A stretch of 64,000 nucleotides of DNA. Source: Streptococcus varani (GTDB lineage Bacteria; Bacillota; Bacilli; Lactobacillales; Streptococcaceae). The translations under genes were made by a program, and so were the position numbers. The DNA is taken from contig NZ_CTEN01000001.1 in assembly GCF_001375655.1 (NCBI RefSeq), forward strand, positions 62,001 through 126,000. The letters run 5' to 3'. Shown piece after piece: positions 17,376 to 25,796 of the stretch. The notes below the pieces were generated by a model. The model was not told where the DNA came from. It did no database searches and was given only the letters and a program-made list of their open reading frames with translations. Every line of letters starts with the position of its first letter. Within the stretch, counting starts at the first letter, position 1.

Positions 17376-17852
17376 TTATTTTGAAAATAAATCTAATAAT
17401 TCCTCACTACTACTTACCTTTTGAATGGTTTCTATAAATTCATCATCTGCTAATTTAATAGCAACCTGTTGCAATAATTTGATATGTTTCGTATTAGCTT
17501 CTGTGTTTTTTACTGCAAATAAAATAATGAAGTTAACCGGATTCTCGTCCAAAGTTTCCCATTCGATTGATTTCTTTGTTCTTCCAATTGCAATAGAAGT
17601 ATGGCATACACTTTCTGATTTCCCATGTGGAATTGCAATACCTTGACCAATTCCGGTTACTCCTTCAGTCTCCCTTAGATACACATCTTCTATAAAGGAA
17701 TGTTTGTCTGAAATAGCTCCGTTCTCAAATAACAATTCTGACAAAGATTCAATCACTTCTTCTTTTGTTGTTGCTTCTAGTTCAAGATTAATTAAGTCCT
17801 CATTGATGACTGCAAAAAAATTGATATCATCTTCAATATGCTCATTCCTCAT
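17376..17852 (-). CDS. Fructose-family PTS EIIA component
   Basis: The 158-residue protein is a fructose/mannitol-type EIIA with the phosphohistidine in GQGIAIPHGKSESV. Its start overlaps the end of the upstream PRD regulator gene by 11 bp, so the two are translationally linked. It would phosphorylate the separate EIIB and, by family precedent, may also modify the regulator's PRDs. Confidence 0.88.
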   Translation of the reverse strand: MRNEHIEDDINFFAVINEDLINLELEATTKEEVIESLSELLFENGAISDKHSFIEDVYLRETEGVTGIGQGIAIPHGKSESVCHTSIAIGRTKKSIEWETLDENPVNFIILFAVKNTEANTKHIKLLQQVAIKLADDEFIETIQKVSSSEELLDLFSK

Positions 17853-19311
17853 ATTTGTTACCTCCTAAAAAACTTCTGACCCTATTTGCGTCACGTTCAT
17901 TGAATAGAACACTTACCAAAATTGATGGAATTGCATCAAATTCATTGTAATTGACGGTAGTCAAAATTAAGTCAATATTTTTATAATTATTTTTCTTTTT
18001 TTCATAAAGGTGTACAGATAAGACATCCACAATTTCTATGTCAGGGATTGATTTTAAAACCCGTGTTTTTAGCAATTCTGAAGTTCCGACACCGGATGAA
18101 CACATAATTAAAATACGTTTTGGTCTCTCCATCTCTACTTTGTATTTCACAAAATATAAAGTTAAAAAACCTATCTCATCATCTGATAAACCAACATATC
18201 CGTAAGACTCTAGAATTTCACTTGTTTTTTGTCCAACTATCATGAACTCTTCGGGATACTCAAGTTTTATCTCTTCTAGCAATTCATTCTTAACTACAAA
18301 TCTTTTAGTCAATCTATATGTTAATGCTCTAAGGTGAGTGATAAGGTCTGAGATCGTTTCGGGATTAATTAGTTTTACATCAAACGCTAAGCCTATGACT
18401 TCTAAGAGCTGACTTGCAATTTGTTTTATCAATCCGTCCTTCTCATCCTCTAAAAATTCTTTCTGATCAAACCTAGACGATAACAAATGAAAGAACAAGT
18501 AAAAATTTTCGAAGGTAGAAATTGTGATATTAAGATAATTTCTGATAGAATTGATTGTTTCTTCAGCTACAGAATATAGTTGTCTATTTTTATCAATCAG
18601 CATTCTCTCGTCAGTTGTAAAATCCTCTTTAATTATATTTCCATTAATAAAACCATGACGTCCCCTTTGAATTAAAATGTATAAATGAGAAAAAATATTT
18701 ACATTATAAGGATAGTTTAGGTGTGCACCAATCTTCCCTTCCATCTTTTTAAAAAGTCTTGTAACATAATCAACATCCGAAGAATTACGTCTATTATTGT
18801 TTTCGAGAAAAATCTGCTTATAGATTCCAAGTTTTTGATTAATATCATCAATTGCACTTCTAATTGATATCTCCTCTCCGCTAATTGATAATCTACTAGA
18901 CTTCTTGTTCAAGATTAGATTATAATTTGTTAATACATCATACATCTTACCAATATCATTTATCACCACGGCTTCACTCAAGTAATAACTTTGAAAAAGA
19001 TAATCAATATCAACTGTTTTTGGTGATAAATAAAGTAACTTAAGTAGTATTTCAAATCGTCTTTTCTCAGCATCGGAATGTTGATATGATTGGTGATTTA
19101 TTTTTAGATAGGAATCATAATTCAAAGAAATTCCCTTTCCTGTATAGGAAACCAGCACTTCCTCTCCTGCTATCTTATTAATTCTTTTCATCATCCTGTA
19201 AATGGTTTTAGTAGATACCTCCAAGATTTCCGAGAGTTCCCCAGCAGGTAGAGGAGAATGATAGGCACTCAGACTTGACATTAACAACAGTTCTTTTGAA
19301 GTAAACTCCAT
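17842..19311 (-). CDS. PRD-containing regulator of the fructose-family PTS operon
   Basis: The 489-residue BglG/MtlR-type regulator has an N-terminal HTH (GELSEILEVSTKTIYRMMKR), PRD modules in the middle, and a C-terminal EIIB-like domain with Cys in RILIMCSSGVGTSELLKTRV. It lacks a fused EIIA; the next gene supplies one. The start at 19311 has GGAGGGGAAAAG directly upstream, so the longer frame from 19392 is rejected. Strongly AT-rich codon use sets it apart from the ula and tkt genes. A TATAAT (19339-19334), a cre-like site and a dyad lie upstream. Confidence 0.85.
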   Translation of the reverse strand: MEFTSKELLLMSSLSAYHSPLPAGELSEILEVSTKTIYRMMKRINKIAGEEVLVSYTGKGISLNYDSYLKINHQSYQHSDAEKRRFEILLKLLYLSPKTVDIDYLFQSYYLSEAVVINDIGKMYDVLTNYNLILNKKSSRLSISGEEISIRSAIDDINQKLGIYKQIFLENNNRRNSSDVDYVTRLFKKMEGKIGAHLNYPYNVNIFSHLYILIQRGRHGFINGNIIKEDFTTDERMLIDKNRQLYSVAEETINSIRNYLNITISTFENFYLFFHLLSSRFDQKEFLEDEKDGLIKQIASQLLEVIGLAFDVKLINPETISDLITHLRALTYRLTKRFVVKNELLEEIKLEYPEEFMIVGQKTSEILESYGYVGLSDDEIGFLTLYFVKYKVEMERPKRILIMCSSGVGTSELLKTRVLKSIPDIEIVDVLSVHLYEKKKNNYKNIDLILTTVNYNEFDAIPSILVSVLFNERDANRVRSFLGGNKYEE

Positions 19312-19349
19312 CTTTTCCCCTCCTTCTATTTTTATTATAACAGCAAAAA

Positions 19350-19364
19350 ATGTAAGCGATTGTT
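19350..19364. promoter_or_regulatory. cre-like site upstream of the fructose-family operon
   Basis: ATGTAAGCGATTGTT keeps the WTGWAARCG half of the cre consensus but deviates in the second half. It lies just upstream of the -10 box. Confidence 0.45.
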
Positions 19365-19370
19365 TTTGTT

Positions 19371-19388
19371 TGTCCATAATAATGGACA
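19371..19388. promoter_or_regulatory. Perfect dyad upstream of the fructose-family operon
   Basis: TGTCCAT-AATA-ATGGACA is a perfect 7-bp inverted repeat about 60 bp upstream of the regulator start and just upstream of the cre-like site. It is a candidate binding site for the adjacent PRD regulator (inference). Confidence 0.5.
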
Positions 19389-19452
19389 GCATCTTTTCTT
19401 TATGGGCAATTTCTTACTAGTACAGAATATTTAATTTGTAAAAATTAAAAAA

Positions 19453-19477
19453 GAAGAGAACTGTTCTAGTTCTCTTC
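19453..19477 (-). terminator. Terminator of the transketolase gene
   Basis: GAAGAGAACT / AGTTCTCTTC form a perfect 10-bp stem with a 5-nt loop, followed on the minus strand by TTTTTTAATTTT. Confidence 0.85.
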
Positions 19478-19520
19478 GGATTTTTTTCTTATAATAATTG
19501 AGCAAATGTGGAGTATTTTC

Positions 19521-21491
19521 TTACAAACTCTTCACAACTGCTTTGACATTTTCTACGGTGAAGCCGTAGTTGTCGATAACTGTTTGAGCTGGTGCTGAAG
19601 CACCGAATTTGTCGATACCGATGACTTTACCGTCAAGACCGACATATTTGTACCAGCTTTGTGTCGCTGCCATTTCGATTGCGACACGGCGACGAACTGC
19701 ATTTGGTAAAATTTCTTCCTTATAGGCTGCATCTTGAGCGTCAAAGAGTTCAGTGGATGGCACGGATACGACGCGTACTTTTGCACCTTCAGCTACCAAT
19801 TCTTTGGCTGCTTTGACTGCCAAGTTCACTTCTGAACCAGAAGCAAGGAGGATAGTGTCAAAGCCTTCTGTATCAAAGACCACATAGGCACCTTTTGCCA
19901 CTTTTGCAAAATCAGTTCCTTCTTCAACCGTCAAGTTTTGACGTGTCAAGACAAGAGCTGTTGGAGTAGAAGTGCTGTTCACTGCTAAGTTCCAAGCTGC
20001 TTGTGTTTCACGCGCATCTGCTGGACGAAGAACGTTCAAGTTTGGCATTGCACGAAGACCAGCTAAGTGCTCGATTGGCTCATGGGTTGGACCATCTTCA
20101 CCAACAGCGATAGAATCATGTGTGAAGACATAAGTCACTGGCAATCCTTGAAGAGCGGACAAGCGAACGGCCGCTTTTACATAATCAGAGAAGACAAAGA
20201 ATGTTCCACCAAATACGCGAAGTCCACCATGAAGGGCCATACCATTTAGAATAGTTCCCATTGCAAATTCACGGACACCAAATTGGATGTTGCGGTTAAG
20301 CGGGTGAGTAGCATCCTGAAGCCCTTCACCCTTGATGATGGTCATATTTGAATGCGCCAAGTCAGCCGAACCACCCAAAAATGTTGGGAGTTTTTCAGCA
20401 ATAACATTGAGAGCATCTTGTGACGAATTACGCGTTGCTTGTGAGAAGCCGGCTTCAAGAGCAGGGAAGTCTTCAGCAGTAATAGCAACTGGATCTTTAC
20501 CAGCAAGGATCGCTTCGACTTCTGCACCTTCAGCTGGGTAAGCAGCCTTGTAGTCCTCTACTAATTTAGTCCAAGCCTCGTATGCTGCTGCACCACGATC
20601 TGCAACATTCATCTTAAAGTCTGCGTAAACAGATGATGGAATATCAAATGCTTCATATTCCCAGCCAAGGTTTTGGCGAGCCGCAGCTGTCTCTTCAGCA
20701 CCCAATGGAGCACCATGAGCGGCATTCGTACCACCTTTAGTTGGGGCACCATGTCCGATGACTGTTTTAATCTCAATAAGAGATGGCTTACCGGAAGCCT
20801 TAGCCGCTTCAATAGCAATATTGATAGCCTCAATGTCTGTTCCATCTTCTACAAGAGCTGTGTACCAACCATAGGCATCGTAACGAGCACGGACATTTTC
20901 AGTCATGGCATCGTCCAATTCACCATCCAAACAGATGTTGTTTGAATCGTAAAGAACAATCAGTTTGTCCAGTTTTTGATGGCCTGCGTATGAAGCTGAT
21001 TCAGAAGCAACACCTTCCATAAAGTCACCATCACCAGCGATAGCATAAGTGTAATGATCGAAGATTGGGAAACCTTCTTTGTTGTATTTCGCTGCTAGGA
21101 AACGCTCTGCTTGTGCAAAACCGACAGCAGTTGAAATACCTTGTCCAAGAGGACCTGATGTCGCATCTACACCCGCTGTGTGGCCAAATTCTGGGTGACC
21201 AGGTGTTTTTGAATCCCATTGGCGAAAGGCTTGTAGTTCTTCCATTGGTGTATCTTCAAAACCAGTTAGGTGAAGAAGAGCATACAACAACATGGACCCA
21301 TGGCCAGCAGACAAAACAAAACGGTCACGGTTGATCCAGTTTGGATGTGCTGGAGTGATGTTCATTTGCTTTGTAAAGAGAGCATAAGCCATTGGCGCTG
21401 CACCCATAACCACTCCTGGATGACCTGAGTTTGCTTTATTGATAGCATCTACACCCAAAAAGCGGATAGCGTTTACTGATAAGTTTGACAT
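19521..21491 (-). CDS. tkt: Transketolase
   Basis: The 656-residue thiamine-diphosphate enzyme is complete. It has the N-terminal SGHPGVVMGAAPM, the ThDP motif GDGDFMEGVASE about residue 150, and the later HDSIAVGEDGPTHEPIEHL loop with catalytic His and Glu. It interconverts xylulose 5-phosphate, ribose 5-phosphate, erythrose 4-phosphate, fructose 6-phosphate and glyceraldehyde 3-phosphate. It has its own TATAAT (21524-21519), a partial cre (AAAACGCTTTTTT) and GGAGG. It sits at the end of the Dha/TIM gene block. Whether it is the housekeeping copy or a pathway paralogue cannot be told here. Confidence 0.96.
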   Translation of the reverse strand: MSNLSVNAIRFLGVDAINKANSGHPGVVMGAAPMAYALFTKQMNITPAHPNWINRDRFVLSAGHGSMLLYALLHLTGFEDTPMEELQAFRQWDSKTPGHPEFGHTAGVDATSGPLGQGISTAVGFAQAERFLAAKYNKEGFPIFDHYTYAIAGDGDFMEGVASESASYAGHQKLDKLIVLYDSNNICLDGELDDAMTENVRARYDAYGWYTALVEDGTDIEAINIAIEAAKASGKPSLIEIKTVIGHGAPTKGGTNAAHGAPLGAEETAAARQNLGWEYEAFDIPSSVYADFKMNVADRGAAAYEAWTKLVEDYKAAYPAEGAEVEAILAGKDPVAITAEDFPALEAGFSQATRNSSQDALNVIAEKLPTFLGGSADLAHSNMTIIKGEGLQDATHPLNRNIQFGVREFAMGTILNGMALHGGLRVFGGTFFVFSDYVKAAVRLSALQGLPVTYVFTHDSIAVGEDGPTHEPIEHLAGLRAMPNLNVLRPADARETQAAWNLAVNSTSTPTALVLTRQNLTVEEGTDFAKVAKGAYVVFDTEGFDTILLASGSEVNLAVKAAKELVAEGAKVRVVSVPSTELFDAQDAAYKEEILPNAVRRRVAIEMAATQSWYKYVGLDGKVIGIDKFGASAPAQTVIDNYGFTVENVKAVVKSL

Positions 21492-21616
21492 AGTTTCCTC
21501 CTGTCTTGTGATGGTCCTATTATAGCATAAAAGAGAACATTAAAAAAGCGTTTTCGGTATTTGAACATAGCTTAATTTTCAATGTGGATTTAGTAAAATA
21601 CACTACTGTATTATAC

Positions 21617-22312
21617 TCAAGGCAAATCTCCCATGTCTTCTGTAAGAGCAATAATCATATCCTCTAACATTTTTGGGGGATTTTTAGCCGTTGTGATACC
21701 ACTGGTACAACCTACACCATCTGCTCCCAATTCCATCACTTCATATACATCTTGCGGACTTGTAATTCCAGCGGCTTGCATCACTAATGTCTTTGGAGAG
21801 ACTGATTTTATAGCTTGATTTGTACTTTTAATATACGAAGCTGTACTAGTTTGCCCAGTTCCAATGAGCGCTGTCGGTTCACAAAGGATAATGGACGGTT
21901 TTAAGGTAGCAATGGCAATCGCCTCTTTTAGGGAATTGGCACAGACAATTGTCTCCAATCCCAAATCCTCGGCTCTCTCCATCGCTCGAATAATCGCATC
22001 CATTGTCATAGGGTGTTCCGCATGGTTTAATAAGACCACTTGAGCTCCTGCATCTCTTATGCCTTCTGGCAAAATGGCACCCATCCCTCTTCCTGGGACA
22101 ATCGCATCCATATGTTGTGCAACTATTTTTACATGTTTTACACGAGGAGCTACTAAACGCATATCCACATGTTGACATGTCAGTAAAACTGTTATGGAAG
22201 GATATTTTTTTGCTATTTCTTCCGCAACATCAGCCATTTCAGTTATTTTCTCTCCATATAAATATGATTTTGGATTAAACATAAAAAACGGAGTCTGAAT
22301 CTTTTTTCCCAT
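21617..22312 (-). CDS. Triose-phosphate-isomerase-family sugar-phosphate isomerase (copy 1)
   Basis: The 231-residue TIM-barrel protein keeps the TIM catalytic residues: Asn and Lys in FMFNPKSYLYG, His in LLNHAEHPM, and Glu in ILCEPTALIGTG. Sequence context and length resemble the divergent TpiA2 (listerial) and EryH/LerI tetrulose-phosphate isomerase branch rather than housekeeping TpiA. I start at the ATG at 22312 behind GAGGGAAA; this aligns with the paralogue at 37399 (MGKKIQTPFF versus MNKVTIQSPFF). A minus-strand TATAAT overlaps the alternative upstream ATG at 22333. Neighbours suggest isomerisation of a phosphorylated triose or tetrulose. Confidence 0.8.
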   Translation of the reverse strand: MGKKIQTPFFMFNPKSYLYGEKITEMADVAEEIAKKYPSITVLLTCQHVDMRLVAPRVKHVKIVAQHMDAIVPGRGMGAILPEGIRDAGAQVVLLNHAEHPMTMDAIIRAMERAEDLGLETIVCANSLKEAIAIATLKPSIILCEPTALIGTGQTSTASYIKSTNQAIKSVSPKTLVMQAAGITSPQDVYEVMELGADGVGCTSGITTAKNPPKMLEDMIIALTEDMGDLP

Positions 22313-22396
22313 AAGTTTCCCTCTAAGCGACATTATACAATATCACAAAACACTAATTATCAACCTCTGCTAATAATAATGTTTTTATCTAAAGAA

Positions 22397-22419
22397 AGAG
22401 AAGATCAATGACCTTCTCT
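22397..22419 (-). terminator. Weak terminator upstream of the TIM-family gene
   Basis: AGAGAAG / CTTCTCT form a 7-bp stem followed on the minus strand by TTCTTT. It may partly separate the membrane-protein genes from the TIM-like gene. Confidence 0.45.
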
Positions 22420-22450
22420 AAATTTTACATTACTTTCGTCAAGTAAGGAA

Positions 22451-22792
22451 TTATAAGAAGCATGACAAAACAAATCCTGCAAGAACCCCTCCAACCAGAG
22501 CAGCTACTATATTAGGAATAGCTTTGTTTATTTTTCCTCCCCGAACCGCAGAAGCAACAAATACTCCCACACCGGCAGCAAGCCCCATATCAATCCATAC
22601 ATCACCTGACTGAGTAATCATTGGTTTTGGTATACCGTGATTCATTGCCCATACTGTCCCAACAATCATGGCAGCAGCTACCCAGCCACCAATCGGCCCC
22701 CAATTATCTACCATTTTCCCCCATATCATGCGAATCACGAAAGGAAAAACAAATCCACCCACGAGTGTTGCAATTACTTGTGTTGTACTCAT
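22451..22792 (-). CDS. Small membrane protein, Lin0368-type putative transporter subunit (1)
   Basis: The 113-residue protein is mostly hydrophobic, with about four helices, and starts MSTTQVIATLVGGFVFPF. It contains WGKMVDNWGPIGGW and DMGLAAGVGV, the latter echoed as DMGLGIAIAG in the next gene, so the two are probably paralogous. Small membrane proteins of this kind accompany the DhaKLM genes in the listerial gol locus and are labelled putative glycerol transporter subunits. The ATG at 22792 has GGAG upstream; a longer frame from 22903 overlaps the neighbouring gene and is rejected. Confidence 0.72.
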   Translation of the reverse strand: MSTTQVIATLVGGFVFPFVIRMIWGKMVDNWGPIGGWVAAAMIVGTVWAMNHGIPKPMITQSGDVWIDMGLAAGVGVFVASAVRGGKINKAIPNIVAALVGGVLAGFVLSCFL

Positions 22793-22805
22793 AGTCACAC
22801 CTCTC

Positions 22806-23159
22806 CTAATCCTTTTCCATATCTTCTTCAATTTTTGCTGCAACGAATCCACCAATCGCAGCACCGATTGCAACCAAAGCCAAAGTTGGAAAAGAAGTAG
22901 CAACTTTATCTAATCCCAGTAAAAAACCATCTCTAAATATTCCTGCGATGGCTATTCCTAGCCCCATATCAACGAATGCAGCATCATTATCTTGTTTAAT
23001 CAACCCAACATAGTGATTCATAAACCACATTGGACCAATTATGATAAATGCGGCGAAATAACCACCGATAATCCCATAAGCATTTCCGAATGCCCCCCAA
23101 ACACTCATAACAATCATACCGGCAATCATATAACCAATTGTTGAACGTAAAAATTTCAT
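22806..23159 (-). CDS. Small membrane protein, Lin0368-type putative transporter subunit (2)
   Basis: The 117-residue protein has about four hydrophobic helices (MKFLRSTIGYMIAGMIVMSV at the start, ALVAIGAAIGGFVAAK near the end). It shares the pattern GxxGGxxAAxxIxGPxWxMNHY and DMGLG with its downstream neighbour, so they look like a paired two-subunit membrane complex. It follows dhaL after about 11 bp. Transport of dihydroxyacetone, glycerol or a tetrulose is inferred from context only. Confidence 0.72.
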   Translation of the reverse strand: MKFLRSTIGYMIAGMIVMSVWGAFGNAYGIIGGYFAAFIIIGPMWFMNHYVGLIKQDNDAAFVDMGLGIAIAGIFRDGFLLGLDKVATSFPTLALVAIGAAIGGFVAAKIEEDMEKD

Positions 23160-23170
23160 ATCAAATCCTC

Positions 23171-23806
23171 TTATTTCAAAGCTTTAAGAAAACATTCAAA
23201 TAATTTCCATGAAGATTCCGAGCCTGGATCACGATGTCCTATTGCACGTTCCCCTAAACGCATTGCACGACCTTTCTTGGCAATCAACGGTTCCGTACTC
23301 TCAGCACCTTTTTTCATGATAGCAATTGTTTCTTCTAGAGTCTTCTTAATATCTTTTGAAGTCTTTTGTTGGTTTAAATAATCTTTCGCAGGAAGTAAAG
23401 CGTCTAACATAGTTTTATCACCAAGTTCTGCTTTTCCTCTCATTTGAATAGCCTCTACACCAGTAGAAAACATCTCAACAAATGTACAAAAGTCAACATC
23501 TCTTGCAGAGTTAGCTGGAACCCCAAATTTCATAAAGAAACTACCATATAGTGGTCCCGAGGCTCCCCCAACTTTCCCAAGCAAGGCCATACCGACCTTT
23601 TTAAATAAGGTCGTTAGATTCTCATTTTCAAAGTCAAATGTTTCAAATTGCTTTGTAACCTCTCGAAAACCGATACTGAGATTAATTCCATGATCACCAT
23701 CACCAATGTCCGAATCTAAGGATGTCAGATAATCGCGTTCTGCTTCCACCATACTCGCCATCTTTATAATGGATAATTTGAAATACTCCATATCAAATTG
23801 ATTCAT
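23171..23806 (-). CDS. dhaL: DhaL-family ADP-binding subunit of a PTS-dependent ketose kinase
   Basis: The 211-residue protein carries the DhaL signature: LDSDIGDGDHGINLSIGF (Mg2+/nucleotide Asp residues), GGASGPLYGSFF, LGDKTMLDALLPA and GSESSWKLF. DhaL holds ADP/ATP and phosphorylates the ketose bound to DhaK, being recharged by DhaM. The start at 23806 (ATG behind GGGAGAG) fits the 11-bp gap to dhaK; the frame could be extended to 23842, overlapping dhaK. Confidence 0.9.
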   Translation of the reverse strand: MNQFDMEYFKLSIIKMASMVEAERDYLTSLDSDIGDGDHGINLSIGFREVTKQFETFDFENENLTTLFKKVGMALLGKVGGASGPLYGSFFMKFGVPANSARDVDFCTFVEMFSTGVEAIQMRGKAELGDKTMLDALLPAKDYLNQQKTSKDIKKTLEETIAIMKKGAESTEPLIAKKGRAMRLGERAIGHRDPGSESSWKLFECFLKALK

Positions 23807-23816
23807 ATTTCTCTCC

Positions 23817-24809
23817 CTATTGCTTGTAGTACGGTGTGTCACAATGTGAATCCAATAACTCCTTCAGCTCATCATTCACACGCATCAAAGTAATAGACAT
23901 TCCCACCATGTCCATTGAGGTTGCGTAATTTCCAACTAGTGATTTATGTACTTTGATATGGTCAGCAACTAACAATTCATCCAATTTACGGTAGCAGACA
24001 TATTGGTCCATAACAGGTAAGCCACCCAGACCATTTACCAACACTGCAACTTCGTCTCCAGAAGTAAGATCTGTATGCTCTTTTAAGTAATTATAGATTT
24101 CAGCGACTACTTCATCAGCTGGACGAATTTTTTCACGACGAATGCCTGGTTCACCATGAATACCCATACCAACTTCCATATCGCCATCTTTCATTTCGAA
24201 AATTTCTTTTCCAGTTACTGGCAAAGTAGCAGATGATAATGCAACTCCCATGGAGAATGTATTTGCATTTGCAAACTCTGCAATTTCTTTAACTTTTTCT
24301 AGATCATATCCCTTAGCTGCCGCACTAGCTGCCACTTTAAAGACAAAAACATCTCCCGCAACTCCTCGGCGATCTTCAAAATTCTCTGAAGAAATAACAT
24401 CATCCTTGACAGTCACAGTTTCAACGCGAATACCTTCATCAGCAGCCAGTTCCGCACCCATATCAAAATTTAAGACATCTCCTGCATAGTTACCATAAAG
24501 GTATAGGCAACCTTTCCCACTATCGACAGCTTTTACAGCTTTGTAACATGGCTCTGGAGATGGAGAGGTATTAATATTGCCAATAACTGCTGCATCCGCA
24601 AAATTTTCACCAACATATCCTAAGAATAATGGCTCATGCCCTGAACCACCACCAATAATGATACGTACTCTTGGTTCTTCGCTAATTTTCTTGCTAATAA
24701 CCACTCTCCCTTCATCAGGAAGCAAAGTAGCATATTCAGAATTTGCCGCCACATAGCCAGCCAACATCTCTTCAACTACATCGTAGCCATCATTAATTAA
24801 ACGTCGCAT
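23817..24809 (-). CDS. dhaK: DhaK-family dihydroxyacetone (or tetrulose) kinase subunit
   Basis: The 330-residue substrate-binding subunit shows the conserved IGGGSGHEPLFLGYVG, GNYAGDVLNFDM, and the histidine region MGIHGEPGIRRE that forms a hemiaminal with the ketone substrate. DhaK phosphorylates dihydroxyacetone using DhaL, with phosphate from PEP through DhaM. DhaK homologues elsewhere act on L- or D-erythrulose, so the neighbouring TIM-like and RpiB-like isomerases leave a C4 substrate open. Gene order dhaM-dhaK-dhaL is compact. Confidence 0.9.
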   Translation of the reverse strand: MRRLINDGYDVVEEMLAGYVAANSEYATLLPDEGRVVISKKISEEPRVRIIIGGGSGHEPLFLGYVGENFADAAVIGNINTSPSPEPCYKAVKAVDSGKGCLYLYGNYAGDVLNFDMGAELAADEGIRVETVTVKDDVISSENFEDRRGVAGDVFVFKVAASAAAKGYDLEKVKEIAEFANANTFSMGVALSSATLPVTGKEIFEMKDGDMEVGMGIHGEPGIRREKIRPADEVVAEIYNYLKEHTDLTSGDEVAVLVNGLGGLPVMDQYVCYRKLDELLVADHIKVHKSLVGNYATSMDMVGMSITLMRVNDELKELLDSHCDTPYYKQ

Positions 24810-24828
24810 TATTTTTTCCTCCGAAAAA

Positions 24829-25212
24829 TTATTTATTTAAAGATATTTCTTCCAAAATTTCATTTGTACTGGCACCTATTGATGCCTGCACAACTCCAAT
24901 GAATGCTCCCTCAATCAACGGAGCATCAAATAAGGTAACTTTTGCCCTAAGCTCATCCGAATCTAACATATCCATCGCTGTTTCCGAACTTAATATTGAA
25001 CTACCTATATCTGCAAAGATATAAATATCTTCACACGCTTCTAATGTATTAATTGAATCATAGATCATAACCGCATTCGTTCCTAGTCGACCATCTCCAG
25101 TTCCTCCTGCAGAAATAATGTCAACTACTGATGAATCCACCATTTCCTCTAACATCTCTTTTAATCCTAATGAGATTTTTTCTGAATGAGAAACTAAAAT
25201 AATCCCTTTCAT
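24829..25212 (-). CDS. dhaM: DhaM-type PTS phosphocarrier (EIIA-mannose-like)
   Basis: The 127-residue protein corresponds to the single EIIA-Man-like domain of DhaM. The phosphohistidine is in GIILVSHSEKIS, followed by GGTGDGRLGTNA and FADIGSS. It transfers PEP-derived phosphate from HPr to nucleotide bound on DhaL. It lacks the extra HPr and EI domains of E. coli DhaM, as usual in Firmicutes. Confidence 0.9.
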   Translation of the reverse strand: MKGIILVSHSEKISLGLKEMLEEMVDSSVVDIISAGGTGDGRLGTNAVMIYDSINTLEACEDIYIFADIGSSILSSETAMDMLDSDELRAKVTLFDAPLIEGAFIGVVQASIGASTNEILEEISLNK

Positions 25213-25228
25213 TTACCTACCTCCAAGA

Positions 25229-25666
25229 CTATTCGTCTAAATTCATCACTTGTTTAATCTTTTCACCGGACGGGCTATCCACATATTTTTGAGATAAAAA
25301 TTCTAAAACTAATTCTCCAGCTAATGCTTCTCCCACAACTTTAGAACCAATTGTGATAATATGTGCATTATTGCTCAGTTCCGCTCGTTGTGCAGAATAC
25401 ATATCGTGTACTTGTGCCGCACGAATTCCCTTAATTTTATTTGCAGCCATGGCCATCCCAATGCCTGTTCCGCAAAATAAAATCCCTTTCTCTATTTTTT
25501 TCTCTAGAATTGCATGAGATACCTGAGCAGCTACTTCTGGATAATCAACAGTATCCTTGGAGTAACAGCCAAAATCTACAATTTCATGACCAGCATCAAG
25601 GAGTCTAGTATTGATGTATTCTTTGAGATCATAGGCATTATGATCAGAACCGATTCCAATTTTCAT
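25229..25666 (-). CDS. rpiB: RpiB/LacAB-family sugar-phosphate isomerase
   Basis: The 145-residue protein has the family fold and catalytic cysteine in ILFCGTGIGMAMAANK, with the N-terminal GSDHNAYDLK and the HDMYSAQRAELSNNA loop. It would interconvert ribose and ribulose 5-phosphate or, as family members DerI/EryI do, an erythrulose phosphate and erythrose 4-phosphate. It begins the rpiB-dhaMKL unit and has its own promoter at 25696-25724 with an operator motif shared with the transaldolase-like gene. Confidence 0.88.
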   Translation of the reverse strand: MKIGIGSDHNAYDLKEYINTRLLDAGHEIVDFGCYSKDTVDYPEVAAQVSHAILEKKIEKGILFCGTGIGMAMAANKIKGIRAAQVHDMYSAQRAELSNNAHIITIGSKVVGEALAGELVLEFLSQKYVDSPSGEKIKQVMNLDE

Positions 25667-25695
25667 TTTTTCTTATCCTTTCTTTTGTTGTCTTT

Positions 25696-25724
25696 ATTTT
25701 ATCGTTTGCTTTCTTTTTTGTCAA
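25696..25724 (-). promoter_or_regulatory. Promoter of the rpiB-dhaMKL unit with DeoR-type repeat motifs
   Basis: Minus strand -35 TTGACA (25724-25719), 17 nt, -10 TAAAAT (25701-25696). The spacer starts AAAAAGAAAG, and ACAACAAAAGAAAG follows downstream. These repeats recur at the 27329 promoter, so both are probably bound by the DeoR-type regulator encoded between them. Confidence 0.7.
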
Positions 25725-25744
25725 GTTGTTTTTTTAAAAAAAGC

Positions 25745-25781
25745 AAAAAGAATAACTATACAAATGATAGTTATTCTTTTT
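25745..25781. terminator. Strong terminator after the DeoR-type gene
   Basis: AAAAAGAATAACTAT (25745-25759) and ATAGTTATTCTTTTT (25767-25781) form a perfect 15-bp stem with a T-rich flank on either strand. It separates the transaldolase/DeoR unit from rpiB. Confidence 0.85.
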
Positions 25782-25796
25782 TAAATAAGAGTAAAA

